Positions 46,906 to 58,441 of a stretch of DNA of 64,000 bases are shown here, one piece after another. The first letter of the stretch is position 1. The number at the start of each line of letters is the position of its first letter. The notes under the pieces are model-generated. The model was given only the letters and a program-made list of their open reading frames with translations, searched no databases and was not told the DNA's origin. The translations under genes were made by a program, and so were the position numbers. The stretch spans positions 1-64,000 of the forward strand of contig NZ_BCTA01000028.1 in assembly GCF_001570485.1 (NCBI RefSeq), given 5' to 3'. The DNA is from Mycolicibacterium novocastrense (GTDB lineage: Bacteria; Actinomycetota; Actinomycetes; Mycobacteriales; Mycobacteriaceae).

Positions 46906-46926
46906 TTTTGTGGAGACTCCACAAAA
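46906..46926. promoter_or_regulatory. Perfect 21-bp palindrome upstream of fabD, probable MabR operator
   Basis: TTTTGTGGA (46906-46914), GAC, TCCACAAAA (46918-46926): nine-base arms with no mismatch. It lies 80 bases before the FAS-II operon in the gap after mabR, the region where MabR is known to bind in mycobacteria. The TTTTGT and ACAAAA ends agree with half-sites I recall being reported for MabR, though I remember a wider spacing. Confidence 0.7.
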
Positions 46927-46964
46927 TCACCTGTGATGCGACGCTACCGAAATCTGCCCGCGAT

Positions 46965-48254
46965 CTATGGCCTGTCCGGCTGGGTGGGAAGCGCTGCTGG
47001 TCGCAGCGCCGGACGCGCCGGGTTGATCATGTTTGCTGTGCTCGTATGGTACGGCTGACGGCCCAGTCGGCTGACGGTGACGGCCACCCGCAGCACGTAG
47101 GCGTCGCGCGGAAGCGTCGGATCGCGCCCGGTGAAGTCGGCGATTCGTCTCAGCCGGTACCGGACGGTATTTGGATGAACGAACAATTTGCGTGCGCAGG
47201 CCTCGATGGCGCCGCCCGAGTCGAGGTAGGCATCGAGGGTCTCCGTGAGCGCTGGGCCCGCATCGGCCAGCGGCCTCATCACCTCGGTCTCCAACGCGGC
47301 GATCGCCGACACGTCGCCGAGCAGGGCGCGTTCGGGGAGGAGTTCGCGAGCCGACACCGGCCGCGGCGCGCCCGGCCAGCCCGCGACGGCGTTCATGCCC
47401 GCGATCGCCTCGGTTGCGCTGCGGTGCGCGCTCGCGAGCGTGGTGGCGGTGGGTCCGACGACGACGGGGCCCTCGGCGAACACCGTCATCATGTCGGTGA
47501 GGAACCTGTCGGTCGGGGAGAGGGCACCCGAGACGATCGCGACCAGCCACGTGCCGTGCACGTCCGACAGCGCGGCCCGGCTGTTGCGCCGCACGACGTC
47601 GTGGACGTCGTCGCTGGCCAGGTCGATCCGGTCGGGCTGCGGCAACCCCACGATGACGGTGGCGGGCGCGGTGGCGTCCCAGTTCAGCGCGGCGGCCTGG
47701 GATTGCAGTTCCGGGCCGATGTCGCCGCGCACCACCGCGTCGACGACGTTGGCCTCCATCCGGGTGTCCCATGCGCCCCGCGCCTCGGCCTGATCGGCAT
47801 AGGCGCTGGCCGCGGCGAACGCGAGGTCGCGGCTGTAGCGCAGGATGCCGGCGGTCAGCGCGGTCAGCTGCTCCTCGGAGCGGGCCAGCAGCGGCACCAC
47901 CTCTTCGAAGAACTCCATGGTGACGCGCACCATCTCCACCGACTGCCGCAGTGCGATGCGCCGCCGCAGGTCCTGCGGAACCACCTCGAAGGCCTGCGCG
48001 GTGTAGCTCACGTTGCTCTGCGGGTCCCGCATCCACTCGACGAAGTTCACCACCGCGGTCTGCACGACGAGCTGGACGCTGGCCCGCTGCGAGGCCTCGA
48101 GTTCGGCGAAGAACGGCAGGCGTTCCTCCAGCGCACGCACGGCATCGGTGGCCACCCGGCCCGAATACTGCTGCAACCGGCGCAGCACCGAATCGGGAAC
48201 GGCCCCCAGAACCTCGACCGTCGACTTCGGTGGCACGAACCGGTTGTCAGGCAC
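46965..48254 (-). CDS. mabR: PucR-family regulator MabR of the FAS-II operon
   Basis: 429 residues from GTG 48254. The C-terminal helix-turn-helix (GGAIEACARKLFVHPNTVRYRLRRIADFTGRDP, near 355-390) is the PucR/CdaR type; the N-terminal two-thirds is a sensor region. Its M. tuberculosis counterpart, Rv2242, lies in the same place and is the acyl-CoA-responsive regulator of FAS-II. A palindrome 24 bases upstream (48278-48292) may be an autoregulatory site. Confidence 0.93.
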   Translation of the reverse strand: MPDNRFVPPKSTVEVLGAVPDSVLRRLQQYSGRVATDAVRALEERLPFFAELEASQRASVQLVVQTAVVNFVEWMRDPQSNVSYTAQAFEVVPQDLRRRIALRQSVEMVRVTMEFFEEVVPLLARSEEQLTALTAGILRYSRDLAFAAASAYADQAEARGAWDTRMEANVVDAVVRGDIGPELQSQAAALNWDATAPATVIVGLPQPDRIDLASDDVHDVVRRNSRAALSDVHGTWLVAIVSGALSPTDRFLTDMMTVFAEGPVVVGPTATTLASAHRSATEAIAGMNAVAGWPGAPRPVSARELLPERALLGDVSAIAALETEVMRPLADAGPALTETLDAYLDSGGAIEACARKLFVHPNTVRYRLRRIADFTGRDPTLPRDAYVLRVAVTVSRLGRQPYHTSTANMINPARPALRPAALPTQPDRP

Positions 48255-48263
48255 CTCTAAAGG

Positions 48264-48325
48264 CTACGCCACCCTTATGGAGGAAACCTCCAAGCGCCTA
48301 CGCCACTCCGGGCCCAATGTCGTAG

Positions 48326-48340
<15 letters not shown>
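48264..48340. repeat. Direct repeats spanning the aceE stop codon
   Basis: CTACGCCACTCCGGG occurs at 48298-48312 and again at 48326-48340, where it encodes the last residues of AceE and its stop on the minus strand. A nine-base core, CTACGCCAC, recurs at 48264-48272. The pattern looks like tandem duplication of the aceE 3' end in the aceE-mabR gap. Confidence 0.8.
48278..48292. promoter_or_regulatory. Palindrome upstream of mabR
   Basis: TGGAGG (48278-48283), AAA, CCTCCA (48287-48292) is a perfect inverted repeat 24 bases before the mabR start. It shares TGGAG/CTCCA arms with the fabD palindrome but with four more bases between them. Alternatives are a short RNA hairpin after aceE or one that hides a Shine-Dalgarno-like GGAGG. 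Confidence 0.45.
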
Positions 48341-51115
<2,775 letters not shown>

Positions 51116-51277
51116 CTTCCGCTCCTTGGTAGGCGGTTCGGGTGCCCACGCCCGTCGCGCAGATGTTTTCTGCGCTCGAACCGTGAGCGACGGGTTCCAT
51201 CCTTCTCCCATCCTGCCCCACACGCATCGGTGGGGTCGCCCCCTGGAATGAACCGGCGGTCGCCGGATCGAACCGGT

Positions 51278-51290
51278 AACGTCTGCAGCC
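51278..51290 (+). promoter_or_regulatory. Probable leaderless promoter of the lipoprotein gene
   Basis: TAACGT (51278-51283) fits the TANNNT consensus and ends seven bases before the GTG at 51291. No ribosome site is seen, as expected for a leaderless transcript. Confidence 0.5.
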
Positions 51291-51866
51291 GTGGTGATCG
51301 GTGCGCTGGTGCAGAAACCGCTGCGGATAGGCGCACTCGTAGTCGGCCTCTCGGCCGCCGCGGCCATGGTCGTCGTCGGTTGTAGCAGCGTCACCGAGGG
51401 TTCGGCACAGGTCGACGCGGCCGACGCGCCGGTGTACCGGGCGTCGGTGTCGGCCTCCCTGGCGGAGTCGGCGGCCAGTTCCAGCGCCAGGGAATCGGAA
51501 CGCCAGGCCTCGATCACCAAGGAGGCGATCCACTCGTCGTGCGAGACGCTGAGCTCCACCAGCGTCGAGGCGATCACCGCGGTCAACGCTTACGTCGATG
51601 CCTTCAACCGGAGCGCGGGCGACGTGACCGCCAAGGCCGGGCCCGCGATCGACGCCCTGAACCACAGCGCCGACATGGTCGCGCGCAGCATCGCCGATCC
51701 GCTGGGTCCCGAGCTCACAGGTGCGCTCAACGGCTGGGTCGACGCCGCCAGGGGCGTGGCCACCGCGATCGCCGGCAACTACGGGCCCGACGAGTTCAAC
51801 GCCGCGATCACCCGGCTCAACGACACCAAGACCACCGCGCTCAACCTCTGCGACGCGTCGTATTGA
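51291..51866 (+). CDS. Lipoprotein of unknown function (Rv2240c position)
   Basis: 191 residues. Signal peptide with lipobox VVVGC (Cys near 31). The mature part is Ala/Ser-rich and predicted mostly helical, with two Cys ([13 protein letters not shown]) that could form one disulfide. It is divergent from aceE and occupies the place of Rv2240c. The family is restricted to mycobacteria as far as I know and has no assigned role. Confidence 0.75.
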   Translation: MVIGALVQKPLRIGALVVGLSAAAAMVVVGCSSVTEGSAQVDAADAPVYRASVSASLAESAASSSARESERQASITKEAIHSSCETLSSTSVEAITAVNAYVDAFNRSAGDVTAKAGPAIDALNHSADMVARSIADPLGPELTGALNGWVDAARGVATAIAGNYGPDEFNAAITRLNDTKTTALNLCDASY

Positions 51867-52004
51867 CCAAGCGGATATTTGACCAACCTTGCCGCCAGTC
51901 ACGTGCGGGCATAGTGCTTCGTGCGACGATAGGGCGCAAGACACAGGCCTAAAGGACACTGCCGAGCGCAACATGCGCCCGAGCCGGCTGAAGGAGGACC
52001 GACC

Positions 52005-52433
52005 GTGGTCGCGGCGGATGACGCCCCGAACTACGCCCACAGACTGGGCATCCAAAAAGATCAGGTTGTACAGGAACTGGGCTGGGACGAGGACGTCGAC
52101 GACGACATCCGAGCCGACATCGAGGAAGCGTGCGGCGGCGAGCTGCTCGACGAGGATGCCGACGAGGTCATCGACGTCGTACTGCTGTGGTGGCGCGACG
52201 ACGACGGAGACCTCGTGGATGCGCTGATGGACGCCATCACCCCCTTGGCCGACGACGGCGTCATCTGGGTGGTGACGCCGAAGACCGGCAAACCCGGCCA
52301 CGTCCAACCGGCCGAGGTCGCCGAGTCGGCGCCCACCGCCGGCCTGATGCAGACATCGTCGGCCAACCTCGGTGACTGGATCGCCACCCGGCTGGTGCAA
52401 CCGAAGTCGAAGGCAGCGGGGCGGAGAGGATGA
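52005..52433 (+). CDS. DUF3052-family protein (Rv2239c-like)
   Basis: 142 residues from GTG with AAGGAGG upstream. Acidic: YAHRLGIQKDQVVQELGWDEDVDDDIRADIEEACGGELLDEDADEVIDVVLLWWRDDDGDL is the family signature. Soluble, function unknown. Its stop overlaps the ahpE start by four bases, a pairing kept in M. tuberculosis (Rv2239c-Rv2238c), suggesting a link to peroxide defence. Confidence 0.87.
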   Translation: MVAADDAPNYAHRLGIQKDQVVQELGWDEDVDDDIRADIEEACGGELLDEDADEVIDVVLLWWRDDDGDLVDALMDAITPLADDGVIWVVTPKTGKPGHVQPAEVAESAPTAGLMQTSSANLGDWIATRLVQPKSKAAGRRG

Positions 52434-52894
52434 TCGAGGTCGGTGCAGAGGCGCCCGATTTCACGCTCAAGGACCAGAACGGTCAGCCCGTCACGCTGAG
52501 CGATTTCCGGGGCGCCAAGGACGTGCTGCTGGTGTTCTTCCCGCTGGCGTTCACGGGAATCTGCCAGGGTGAGCTCGACGAGGTCCGCGATCGGCTGCCC
52601 GAGTACGAGAACGACGACACCGCGACGCTGGCGATCTCAGTGGGCCCGCCGCCGACCCACAAAATCTGGGCCACCCAGAGCGGCTTCACGTTCCCCGTGC
52701 TGTCGGATTTCTGGCCGCACGGCGAGGTCGCGATGGCCTACGGGGTGTTCAACCAGGCCGCGGGCATCGCCAACCGCGGCACGTTCGTCGTCGACCGCAG
52801 CGGGATCGTCCGGTTCGCCGAGATGAAGGAGCCCGGGGAGGCCCGCGATCAGGCGCTGTGGACGGACGCGCTGGCGGCGCTGCGCAACGGCTGA
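52430..52894 (+). CDS. ahpE: One-cysteine peroxiredoxin AhpE
   Basis: 154 residues. The peroxidatic Cys45 lies in FFPLAFTGICQGEL; Thr42 in the same motif completes the PxxxT-C active site (PLAFTGIC). No resolving Cys is present, as in M. tuberculosis AhpE (Rv2238c). It reduces hydroperoxides, including lipid-derived ones, and is recycled by mycothiol/mycoredoxin in that species. Confidence 0.94.
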   Translation: MIEVGAEAPDFTLKDQNGQPVTLSDFRGAKDVLLVFFPLAFTGICQGELDEVRDRLPEYENDDTATLAISVGPPPTHKIWATQSGFTFPVLSDFWPHGEVAMAYGVFNQAAGIANRGTFVVDRSGIVRFAEMKEPGEARDQALWTDALAALRNG

Positions 52895-52939
52895 GGTGAT
52901 TTCTCGTCGCAGGTCATGGCCGTGTAGCTTGCCCTGCAG

Positions 52940-53014
52940 GGGCGCGTAGCTCAGTGGTAGAGCTCTGGTTTTACACACCAGCGGTCGGCGGTTCGATACC
53001 GTCCGCGCCCACCA
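52940..53014 (+). tRNA. tRNA-Val(UAC)
   Basis: 75 bases. Acceptor stem GGGCGCG (52940-52946) pairs with CGCGCCC (53004-53010), followed by A and an encoded CCA (53012-53014). D arm GCTCAGTGGTAGAGC; anticodon stem CTGGT/ACCAG with loop TTTACAC, giving anticodon TAC; T arm with TTCGATA. All pairs are intact. Confidence 0.97.
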
Positions 53015-53089
53015 GGTTTCAAATACCATCGGAGAACCAGCAGGTTTCTTCGACGGAACGAGAGACCCATATCTGACACCGCGTTTCAG

Positions 53090-54589
53090 ATGGTGGCGAT
53101 CGGCCTGTACTTCGCCGTGATGCTCGCGATCGGTTTCTACGCTTTTCGCCGAACCAGCGACCTCGACGACTACATGCTCGGCGGGCGCAGGCTCACCCCG
53201 ACGGTCGCCGCGCTGTCCGCGGGCGCATCCGACATGTCCGGATGGCTGCTGCTGGGCGTCCCCGGCGCGATCTATGCCTCCGGCCTGCTCGAGTCGTGGA
53301 TCGTGATCGGGCTGGTGACCGGCGCCTGGCTCAATTGGAAGTTCGTCGCCCCACGACTGCGGGCCTACACCGAGATCGCCAACAACTCGATCACCGTGCC
53401 GAGCTTCTTCGAGAACCGGCTGCGCGACAAGTCGCATGTCCTGCGGATCTCGGCAGGCACGATCATCCTGGTGTTCTTCACGTTCTACGTGTCATCCGGC
53501 ATGGTCGCCGGCGGCGTGTTCTTCGAGTCGTCGTTCGGCTCGTCGTACCTGACGGGCATGCTGCTGGTCGCCGGAGTCACCCTGTGCTACACGCTGTTCG
53601 GCGGCTTCCTGGGCGCTTCGCTCACCGATGTCGCGCAGGGGCTGCTGATGTTGGCGGCGCTCGTCGCGGTCCCCGTGGCCGCGATCATCGCCACCGGCGG
53701 ACCCGGCGAGGTGGTGGATCTGGTTCGGGCCGCCGACGCCGCCCACAACGCCGCCAACCCCGGTGACGAAATGCACCGCACGTCACTGTTCTTCGGCGGG
53801 AGTTTCCTCGCCATCGTGTCGGCGGCGGCCTGGGGTCTCGGCTACTTCGGGCAGCCGCACATCATCGTCCGCTTCATGGCGATGCGCTCCTCGGCCGACG
53901 CCAAGGCCGGACGTCGCATCGGCATCAGCTGGATGGTCCTCACCTCGGCGGGCGCGATCACCACCGGCTTCGCGGGCCTGGCGTACTTCTTCCGCGAGGG
54001 CGTGACGCTGGACAATCCCGAGACCGTGTTCTTACGCCTCGCGCAGGTGATGTTCCACCCGTTTGTCGCCGGTGTGGTGCTCGCCGCGGTGCTGGCGGCC
54101 ATCATGTCGACGATCTCCTCTCAGCTCATCGTGTGCTCGTCGGCACTGGTCGAAGACATCTACCGGGCATTCGGCAAGGAGGCCAGCCAGAAGAGGCTGG
54201 TCGCCTTCGGCCGGCTCGGGGTGCTTACGGTCGCGGTGGTGGCGATTGTGTTGGCGCTCAACCCCGATGACACGATCCTCGATCTCGTCGGCTTCGCGTG
54301 GGCCGGCTTCGGTGCCGCATTCGGACCGCTGATCATCCTGTCGCTGTTCTGGCGCAGGCTCACGTCGGCCGGCGCGATCGCCGGCATGATCGCCGGCGCC
54401 GTGGTGGTCGGCATCTGGGGTCAGACCGAGGCGCTGTCGAGCGCGATGTACGAGATCGTCCCCGGCTTCATCGCATGCCTCGTCGTCGCCGTCGCCGTAT
54501 CGCTCATGACCGCCCGCGAAGACGACGACATCCAGTCCGAATTCTCCGAGATGGCGGTGAAGGCGCACGAAACCGCGGCGTCGGCCTGA
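53090..54589 (+). CDS. putP: Sodium/proline symporter PutP
   Basis: 499 residues from ATG 53090. Sodium-solute symporter family with about 13 membrane helices. YMLGGRRLTPTVAALSAGASDMSGWLLLGVPGAIYASG is the conserved PutP helix 2 region with the sodium-site serines. The family N-terminus, as I recall it, runs MSDTAFQxVAI; here the same residues SDTAFQ are encoded at 53072-53089 but preceded by ATA (53069-53071), so the true start may be a non-standard ATA. It imports proline with Na+. Confidence 0.9.
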   Translation: MVAIGLYFAVMLAIGFYAFRRTSDLDDYMLGGRRLTPTVAALSAGASDMSGWLLLGVPGAIYASGLLESWIVIGLVTGAWLNWKFVAPRLRAYTEIANNSITVPSFFENRLRDKSHVLRISAGTIILVFFTFYVSSGMVAGGVFFESSFGSSYLTGMLLVAGVTLCYTLFGGFLGASLTDVAQGLLMLAALVAVPVAAIIATGGPGEVVDLVRAADAAHNAANPGDEMHRTSLFFGGSFLAIVSAAAWGLGYFGQPHIIVRFMAMRSSADAKAGRRIGISWMVLTSAGAITTGFAGLAYFFREGVTLDNPETVFLRLAQVMFHPFVAGVVLAAVLAAIMSTISSQLIVCSSALVEDIYRAFGKEASQKRLVAFGRLGVLTVAVVAIVLALNPDDTILDLVGFAWAGFGAAFGPLIILSLFWRRLTSAGAIAGMIAGAVVVGIWGQTEALSSAMYEIVPGFIACLVVAVAVSLMTAREDDDIQSEFSEMAVKAHETAASA

Positions 54590-54681
54590 CGTCTGAATCG
54601 GTTGTCGTTGAAGGATGGAAGTGCGATCGTGCCGCGCCCTCCCAGGCGTTTGGTTCGTCGAAGCGCGGGTACGCGCTTGCA

Positions 54682-55722
54682 ATGCCGGAGAACCCGTCGT
54701 CGATCTTGCTGATCGCAGATCCCGGCGCTCCCGCGGCAATCGCCGAACGTCTGTCGGACTCCTTGCGCGATGCGCTGGCCGTCGAGTCTGCGGACGACGG
54801 CCCGCGTGATGTGTCGGTGCGATATCACGCGTATCCGGTCGACGAGTATGCCGAAGTCTCCGAGGTGATCCGCACCATTGAACCCGGTCACAAGCCGGAG
54901 GACATCATCATCTACCTGACCGATCTTCCCCGACGCCAGGGGACGACGCCGGTGATGGCCGAGATCAGCCTGCCTGACCGGCTGGGAGTGATTTCGATTC
55001 CGGCGGTGGGTGGCTTGTCAATCGATCGCCGGATCAAGAAATTGGCGCAGGCCGTCGTGGCCGAGATCGCGGGGCGATCGGATGAGAAGACGCCTTCGGT
55101 GAAGCGGCTGAAGCGGACCCAGGTCGACGGTGTGGTCCGCTACGTCGCGCCGCCAGCACTGTCACGTCTGCGGCTCCTGATGGGCATGGTCTACGCCAAC
55201 CGCCCGTGGCGGTTGGTCTCTGGTCTGTCCAAGGTGATGATGGCGGCGTTCGCCGCCGGCGCCGTAAGCCTTGCCTACCCGACGATCTGGCAGTTGTCGG
55301 ACACCATGGGCCCCGGCCGGCTCACCGCGGCGACCTTGCTGGCGAGCGGCGCTTTGATTGCGTGGCTCATCCTCGATCACGAGTTATGGGAACGCCCGCA
55401 TTCGGCCGGTGAACGCAAACGAGCCGTGTTGTACAACGCGACGACCCTCGTCACACTGACGATCGGCGTCGCCATCTTCCACATCGGGCTGTATGTCCTG
55501 ATATTGGTGACGGCGTGGTGGACGCTCCCGCCGGAGTTGGTCGCTCGAAACATCGGTCATTCCGTCGGATTCTCAACCGTGTTGGTGGTGACCTGGTTGG
55601 TGGCGGCGATCGCCACGCTCGGTGGCGCCTTGGGATCGGGCATGGAGGACGGCGAGGCCGTGAAGGCGGCGGCATACGGGGCGCGGCAACGCCAACGATT
55701 CGAGCAGGAAAAGGCGCGCTGA
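54682..55722 (+). CDS. Membrane protein of unknown function with N-terminal soluble domain
   Basis: 346 residues from ATG 54682; no clear ribosome site. Residues 1-130 form an alpha/beta domain (SSILLIADPGAPAAIAERLSDSLRDAL...DIIIYLTDLPRR...LGVISIPAVGGLSIDRRIKKLAQAVVAEIAG). About four or five membrane helices follow (MMAAFAAGAVSLAYPTIW, LLASGALIAWLIL, TLTIGVAIFHIGLYVLILVTAWW, STVLVVTWLVAAIATLGGALG), with a charged tail. I do not recognise the family. It is 92 bases after putP and is not part of the Rv2237-Rv2238c arrangement I recall. Confidence 0.75.
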   Translation: MPENPSSILLIADPGAPAAIAERLSDSLRDALAVESADDGPRDVSVRYHAYPVDEYAEVSEVIRTIEPGHKPEDIIIYLTDLPRRQGTTPVMAEISLPDRLGVISIPAVGGLSIDRRIKKLAQAVVAEIAGRSDEKTPSVKRLKRTQVDGVVRYVAPPALSRLRLLMGMVYANRPWRLVSGLSKVMMAAFAAGAVSLAYPTIWQLSDTMGPGRLTAATLLASGALIAWLILDHELWERPHSAGERKRAVLYNATTLVTLTIGVAIFHIGLYVLILVTAWWTLPPELVARNIGHSVGFSTVLVVTWLVAAIATLGGALGSGMEDGEAVKAAAYGARQRQRFEQEKAR

Positions 55723-55821
55723 CGCACTCCAACGGTGTACCGGCCTGACCGCTATTGACAGCCGACATGGTCGAGGCCGGAATGGATTCGGTGAACTCTT
55801 CGTCCTGCTTTTCTGGTCGGT

Positions 55822-56649
55822 TCACACAACGCGTCTGCCGCGCCGCGCCCGGGCCCGCATATCCCACAGGTACAGCCGGTAGCCGAAAATCCAGACGTCG
55901 CGGGGGATCACACGGTCGGCGACACGAAGCGCGGTCAGCAGCGCCTCGAACCTGCGCTGCTGGCGCGCCGACCACGGCAACCGCATGTGCTCACGAAACT
56001 CGTGCGGCAAGAACCCCGTCGTGGCGAACAGGTTGAACCGGCCGGCGAGCAGCCGCAGCGGAGCCGGCAGGAACGCCATCGCCGCCACCCCGTGCAGGTG
56101 TTCACGCACGGGTTCGTCGATGCGCAGTTCGTCCAGCGAGCGCTTCCAGTATTCGTCGAAGGCGGCGCGATCCGGCGGCCACATGTCCTCGCGCACCTGC
56201 AGCGTGGTGCCGAGCTTTCGGGCGTCGAGATAGATCGCATCGGCCGCTTCGTCGTCGAGCGGTCCGTACAGGAACTCGTGCTGGTCGATGTAGTAGCGGT
56301 ACAGGCAGGCGGCCACCCACAGTTGCAACCGGGGGTCGAAAGCCTTGTAGGACACCGGGCTTGACGGGGTGGACCGCACCAGCGCGTGCACGCGGTCGAC
56401 CTCCTCGCGGATCAACCTGCGGTCGTCCTCGGTGCCCATCGTCGCCACCGCGAGATAGGTGCCGGTGGTGCGCGCCCGTTTGAACGGATGCTTGTAGACG
56501 TTGCCGCTGTCGACCGGGCTCTCCAGCACGCCATAGCCGACGCCGGGGGAGGCCAGCTGCATGATCACGTTGGCCGCCGGTGCCAGCACCGCAGCCGGAT
56601 TGAGCAAGTCGACGACGCGTCTCGGCCGACGCGGTGGCCCGAACCTCAT
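55822..56649 (-). CDS. MpaB-like oxygenase family protein (DUF2236)
   Basis: 275 residues. The DUF2236/MpaB/Lcp fold is recognised from [58 protein letters not shown] and [31 protein letters not shown]; conserved His and Arg/Lys in such proteins bind b-type heme in characterised members. Substrate unknown. The C-terminus is very basic ([11 protein letters not shown]). Diverges from cobD with 36 bases between starts. Confidence 0.85.
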   Translation of the reverse strand: MRFGPPRRPRRVVDLLNPAAVLAPAANVIMQLASPGVGYGVLESPVDSGNVYKHPFKRARTTGTYLAVATMGTEDDRRLIREEVDRVHALVRSTPSSPVSYKAFDPRLQLWVAACLYRYYIDQHEFLYGPLDDEAADAIYLDARKLGTTLQVREDMWPPDRAAFDEYWKRSLDELRIDEPVREHLHGVAAMAFLPAPLRLLAGRFNLFATTGFLPHEFREHMRLPWSARQQRRFEALLTALRVADRVIPRDVWIFGYRLYLWDMRARARRGRRVV

Positions 56650-56685
56650 GCATCCGAGTAGATCACCTTGTGAGACGCTCGCGAA

Positions 56686-57660
56686 GTGTTTGCGCCGACG
56701 TCACGCTCGCGTGTGGTGGGGATCGCCGCCGGTTGTGTCGCGGATTCGTTGTTCGCCGACCCTCGGCGCGGACATCCCGTGGCGCTCTTCGGCAGTGTGG
56801 CAGCCGGTTTGGAGGGGCGCAGTTACGCCGACACCCGAGCGGCGGGCGTCCTGCACACGGCGACCCTGCTCGGCGCGCTGGCACTGCTCGGGATGGCGGC
56901 CGACAGATCGTCGCTGCGCCGGGGCGCCGCCGCGGCCACGGTCACCACGGCCGCCACGGTGTTCGTCGCGCTGGGCGGGACCTCCCTGGCCCGCACCGGA
57001 GCGCAGATGGCGCACCATCTCGACCACGGTGACGTCGACGCCGCGCGACGTCTGCTGCCCGCGCTGTGTGGCCGCGATCCCGCCGTGCTCGACGAGGCGG
57101 GCCTCGCGCGGGCGGCGCTGGAGTCGGTCGCGGAGAACACCTCCGATGCCCACGTGGCGCCGCTGCTGTGGGTCGCCCTCGGGGGTGTGCCCGCGGTGTT
57201 GGTGTATCGCGGTGCGAACACCCTCGACGCGATGATCGGCCACAAGTCACCTCGATACCGGAGGTTCGGTTGGGCGGCAGCGCGTTTCGACGACCTGCTG
57301 AATCATTCCGCCGCCCGGGCGACCGCGGTGCTGGTCGCCGTGTGTGCGCCCGTGGTGGGCGGCTCTCCCGTCGCGGCGCTGCGTGCGTGGAGGCGCGACG
57401 CGGGCCGCCATCCGAGTCCGAACGCGGGTGTGGTGGAGGCCGCCTTCGCGGGCGCACTCGGGGTCCGGGTCGGCGGGCCCACTCAATACGCGCACGAACT
57501 GGAGATCCGGCCGACGCTCGGCGACGGCCCGCCGCCGCAGGTGGCCGACCTGCGCAGGGCTGTGCGGTTGTCGCGGGCGGTTCAGCTGGCCGCCGCAGGG
57601 GTGGCGATCGCGCTCAGCGCCGTCGGCCGTAGCGGTCGGCGAGCTTTTCCTCCGTCGTGA
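56686..57660 (+). CDS. cobD: Adenosylcobinamide-phosphate synthase CobD (CbiB)
   Basis: 324 residues from GTG 56686. Family motifs: [88 protein letters not shown], and [26 protein letters not shown]. Several membrane helices. It attaches aminopropanol phosphate to adenosylcobyric acid in vitamin B12 assembly. Its last 47 bases overlap the convergent SURF1 gene. cobC lies 2 kb away. Confidence 0.92.
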   Translation: MFAPTSRSRVVGIAAGCVADSLFADPRRGHPVALFGSVAAGLEGRSYADTRAAGVLHTATLLGALALLGMAADRSSLRRGAAAATVTTAATVFVALGGTSLARTGAQMAHHLDHGDVDAARRLLPALCGRDPAVLDEAGLARAALESVAENTSDAHVAPLLWVALGGVPAVLVYRGANTLDAMIGHKSPRYRRFGWAAARFDDLLNHSAARATAVLVAVCAPVVGGSPVAALRAWRRDAGRHPSPNAGVVEAAFAGALGVRVGGPTQYAHELEIRPTLGDGPPPQVADLRRAVRLSRAVQLAAAGVAIALSAVGRSGRRAFPPS

Positions 57661-58441
57661 GCGGAGCGTCGGGGCGCGTCTGCGCAGCCTCCCGCGCAGC
57701 CTTCTCCAGCCTGCGTTGGCGCAGTTCGGCGTAGATGAAGTAGCCGAGCCCGATCGGTGCGATGATGCCGAACGCGATCCACTGAATGCCATAGGACAGG
57801 AACGGTCCGGCGTCGAGATGCGGCAGCGGGATCGCGCCCAGCCCGCCGGGCTGATCGCCCTCCAGTTGCAGATAGGAACCGGCCAGCGGGACGCCGGTGA
57901 TCGCCGAGATCTGCGAGGTGTTGATCGAGTACACGTGCTGGATGTCGTCCTGCCGGAACGGCTCCTTGTCTCGCACCAGCCCCTCGCTGTCGCGCAACCG
58001 CGCGGCGATCGTCACCGTGCCGTCGGGCACCGGCGGGATCTCCGGCACCCCGGAAGCCTGTACCGGCCGGACGTATCCGCGATCGACGAGCACGGTCGGC
58101 CCACCGTCCACGGCGAACGGGACCAGCACCTGGAAGGCGGGTTCGCCTTCGACCATCCGCAGCCGCGCGAGCACCTGAGCCTCCGGGAGATAGCGTCCGG
58201 TCGCGGTGACCCGGCGCCACTGGTCGTCCGGCGCCGCCGAATCCTGGTTCGGCAGAAGCGAGGTCACCGGGACCGGCTCGGCGGTCAGGGAGTGCGCGAT
58301 CTGCGCGTTCTCCCGTGAGGTCTGGGTGTTCTTGCCCAACTGCCACGGCGCCAGCACGGTGAAACACAGATACGCGAAAGCGGCCACCACGACGAACAGC
58401 GCCAGCCATGACGGCCGCAGCAGGAAAGACCACCGGCGCAT
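57614..58441 (-). CDS. SURF1-family protein (Rv2235-like)
   Basis: 275 residues from ATG 58441, sharing one base with the ptpA stop (TGATG). First helix SWLALFVVVAAFAYLCFTVLAPWQLGKN, then the SURF1 core RRVTATGRYLPEAQVLARLR...QVLVPFAVDGGPTVLVDRGYVRP, and a second helix YGIQWIAFGIIAPIGLGYFIYAELR. SURF1 proteins help assemble cytochrome c oxidase by heme delivery; in M. tuberculosis this protein sits in the same place. Basic C-terminal tail. Confidence 0.9.
   Translation of the reverse strand: MRRWSFLLRPSWLALFVVVAAFAYLCFTVLAPWQLGKNTQTSRENAQIAHSLTAEPVPVTSLLPNQDSAAPDDQWRRVTATGRYLPEAQVLARLRMVEGEPAFQVLVPFAVDGGPTVLVDRGYVRPVQASGVPEIPPVPDGTVTIAARLRDSEGLVRDKEPFRQDDIQHVYSINTSQISAITGVPLAGSYLQLEGDQPGGLGAIPLPHLDAGPFLSYGIQWIAFGIIAPIGLGYFIYAELRQRRLEKAAREAAQTRPDAPLTTEEKLADRYGRRR

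Noticed and set aside
51116..51586. N-terminal extension of aceE to 51586
   Set aside because: It would overlap the divergent lipoprotein gene, and homology starts at the TTG with its own ribosome site.
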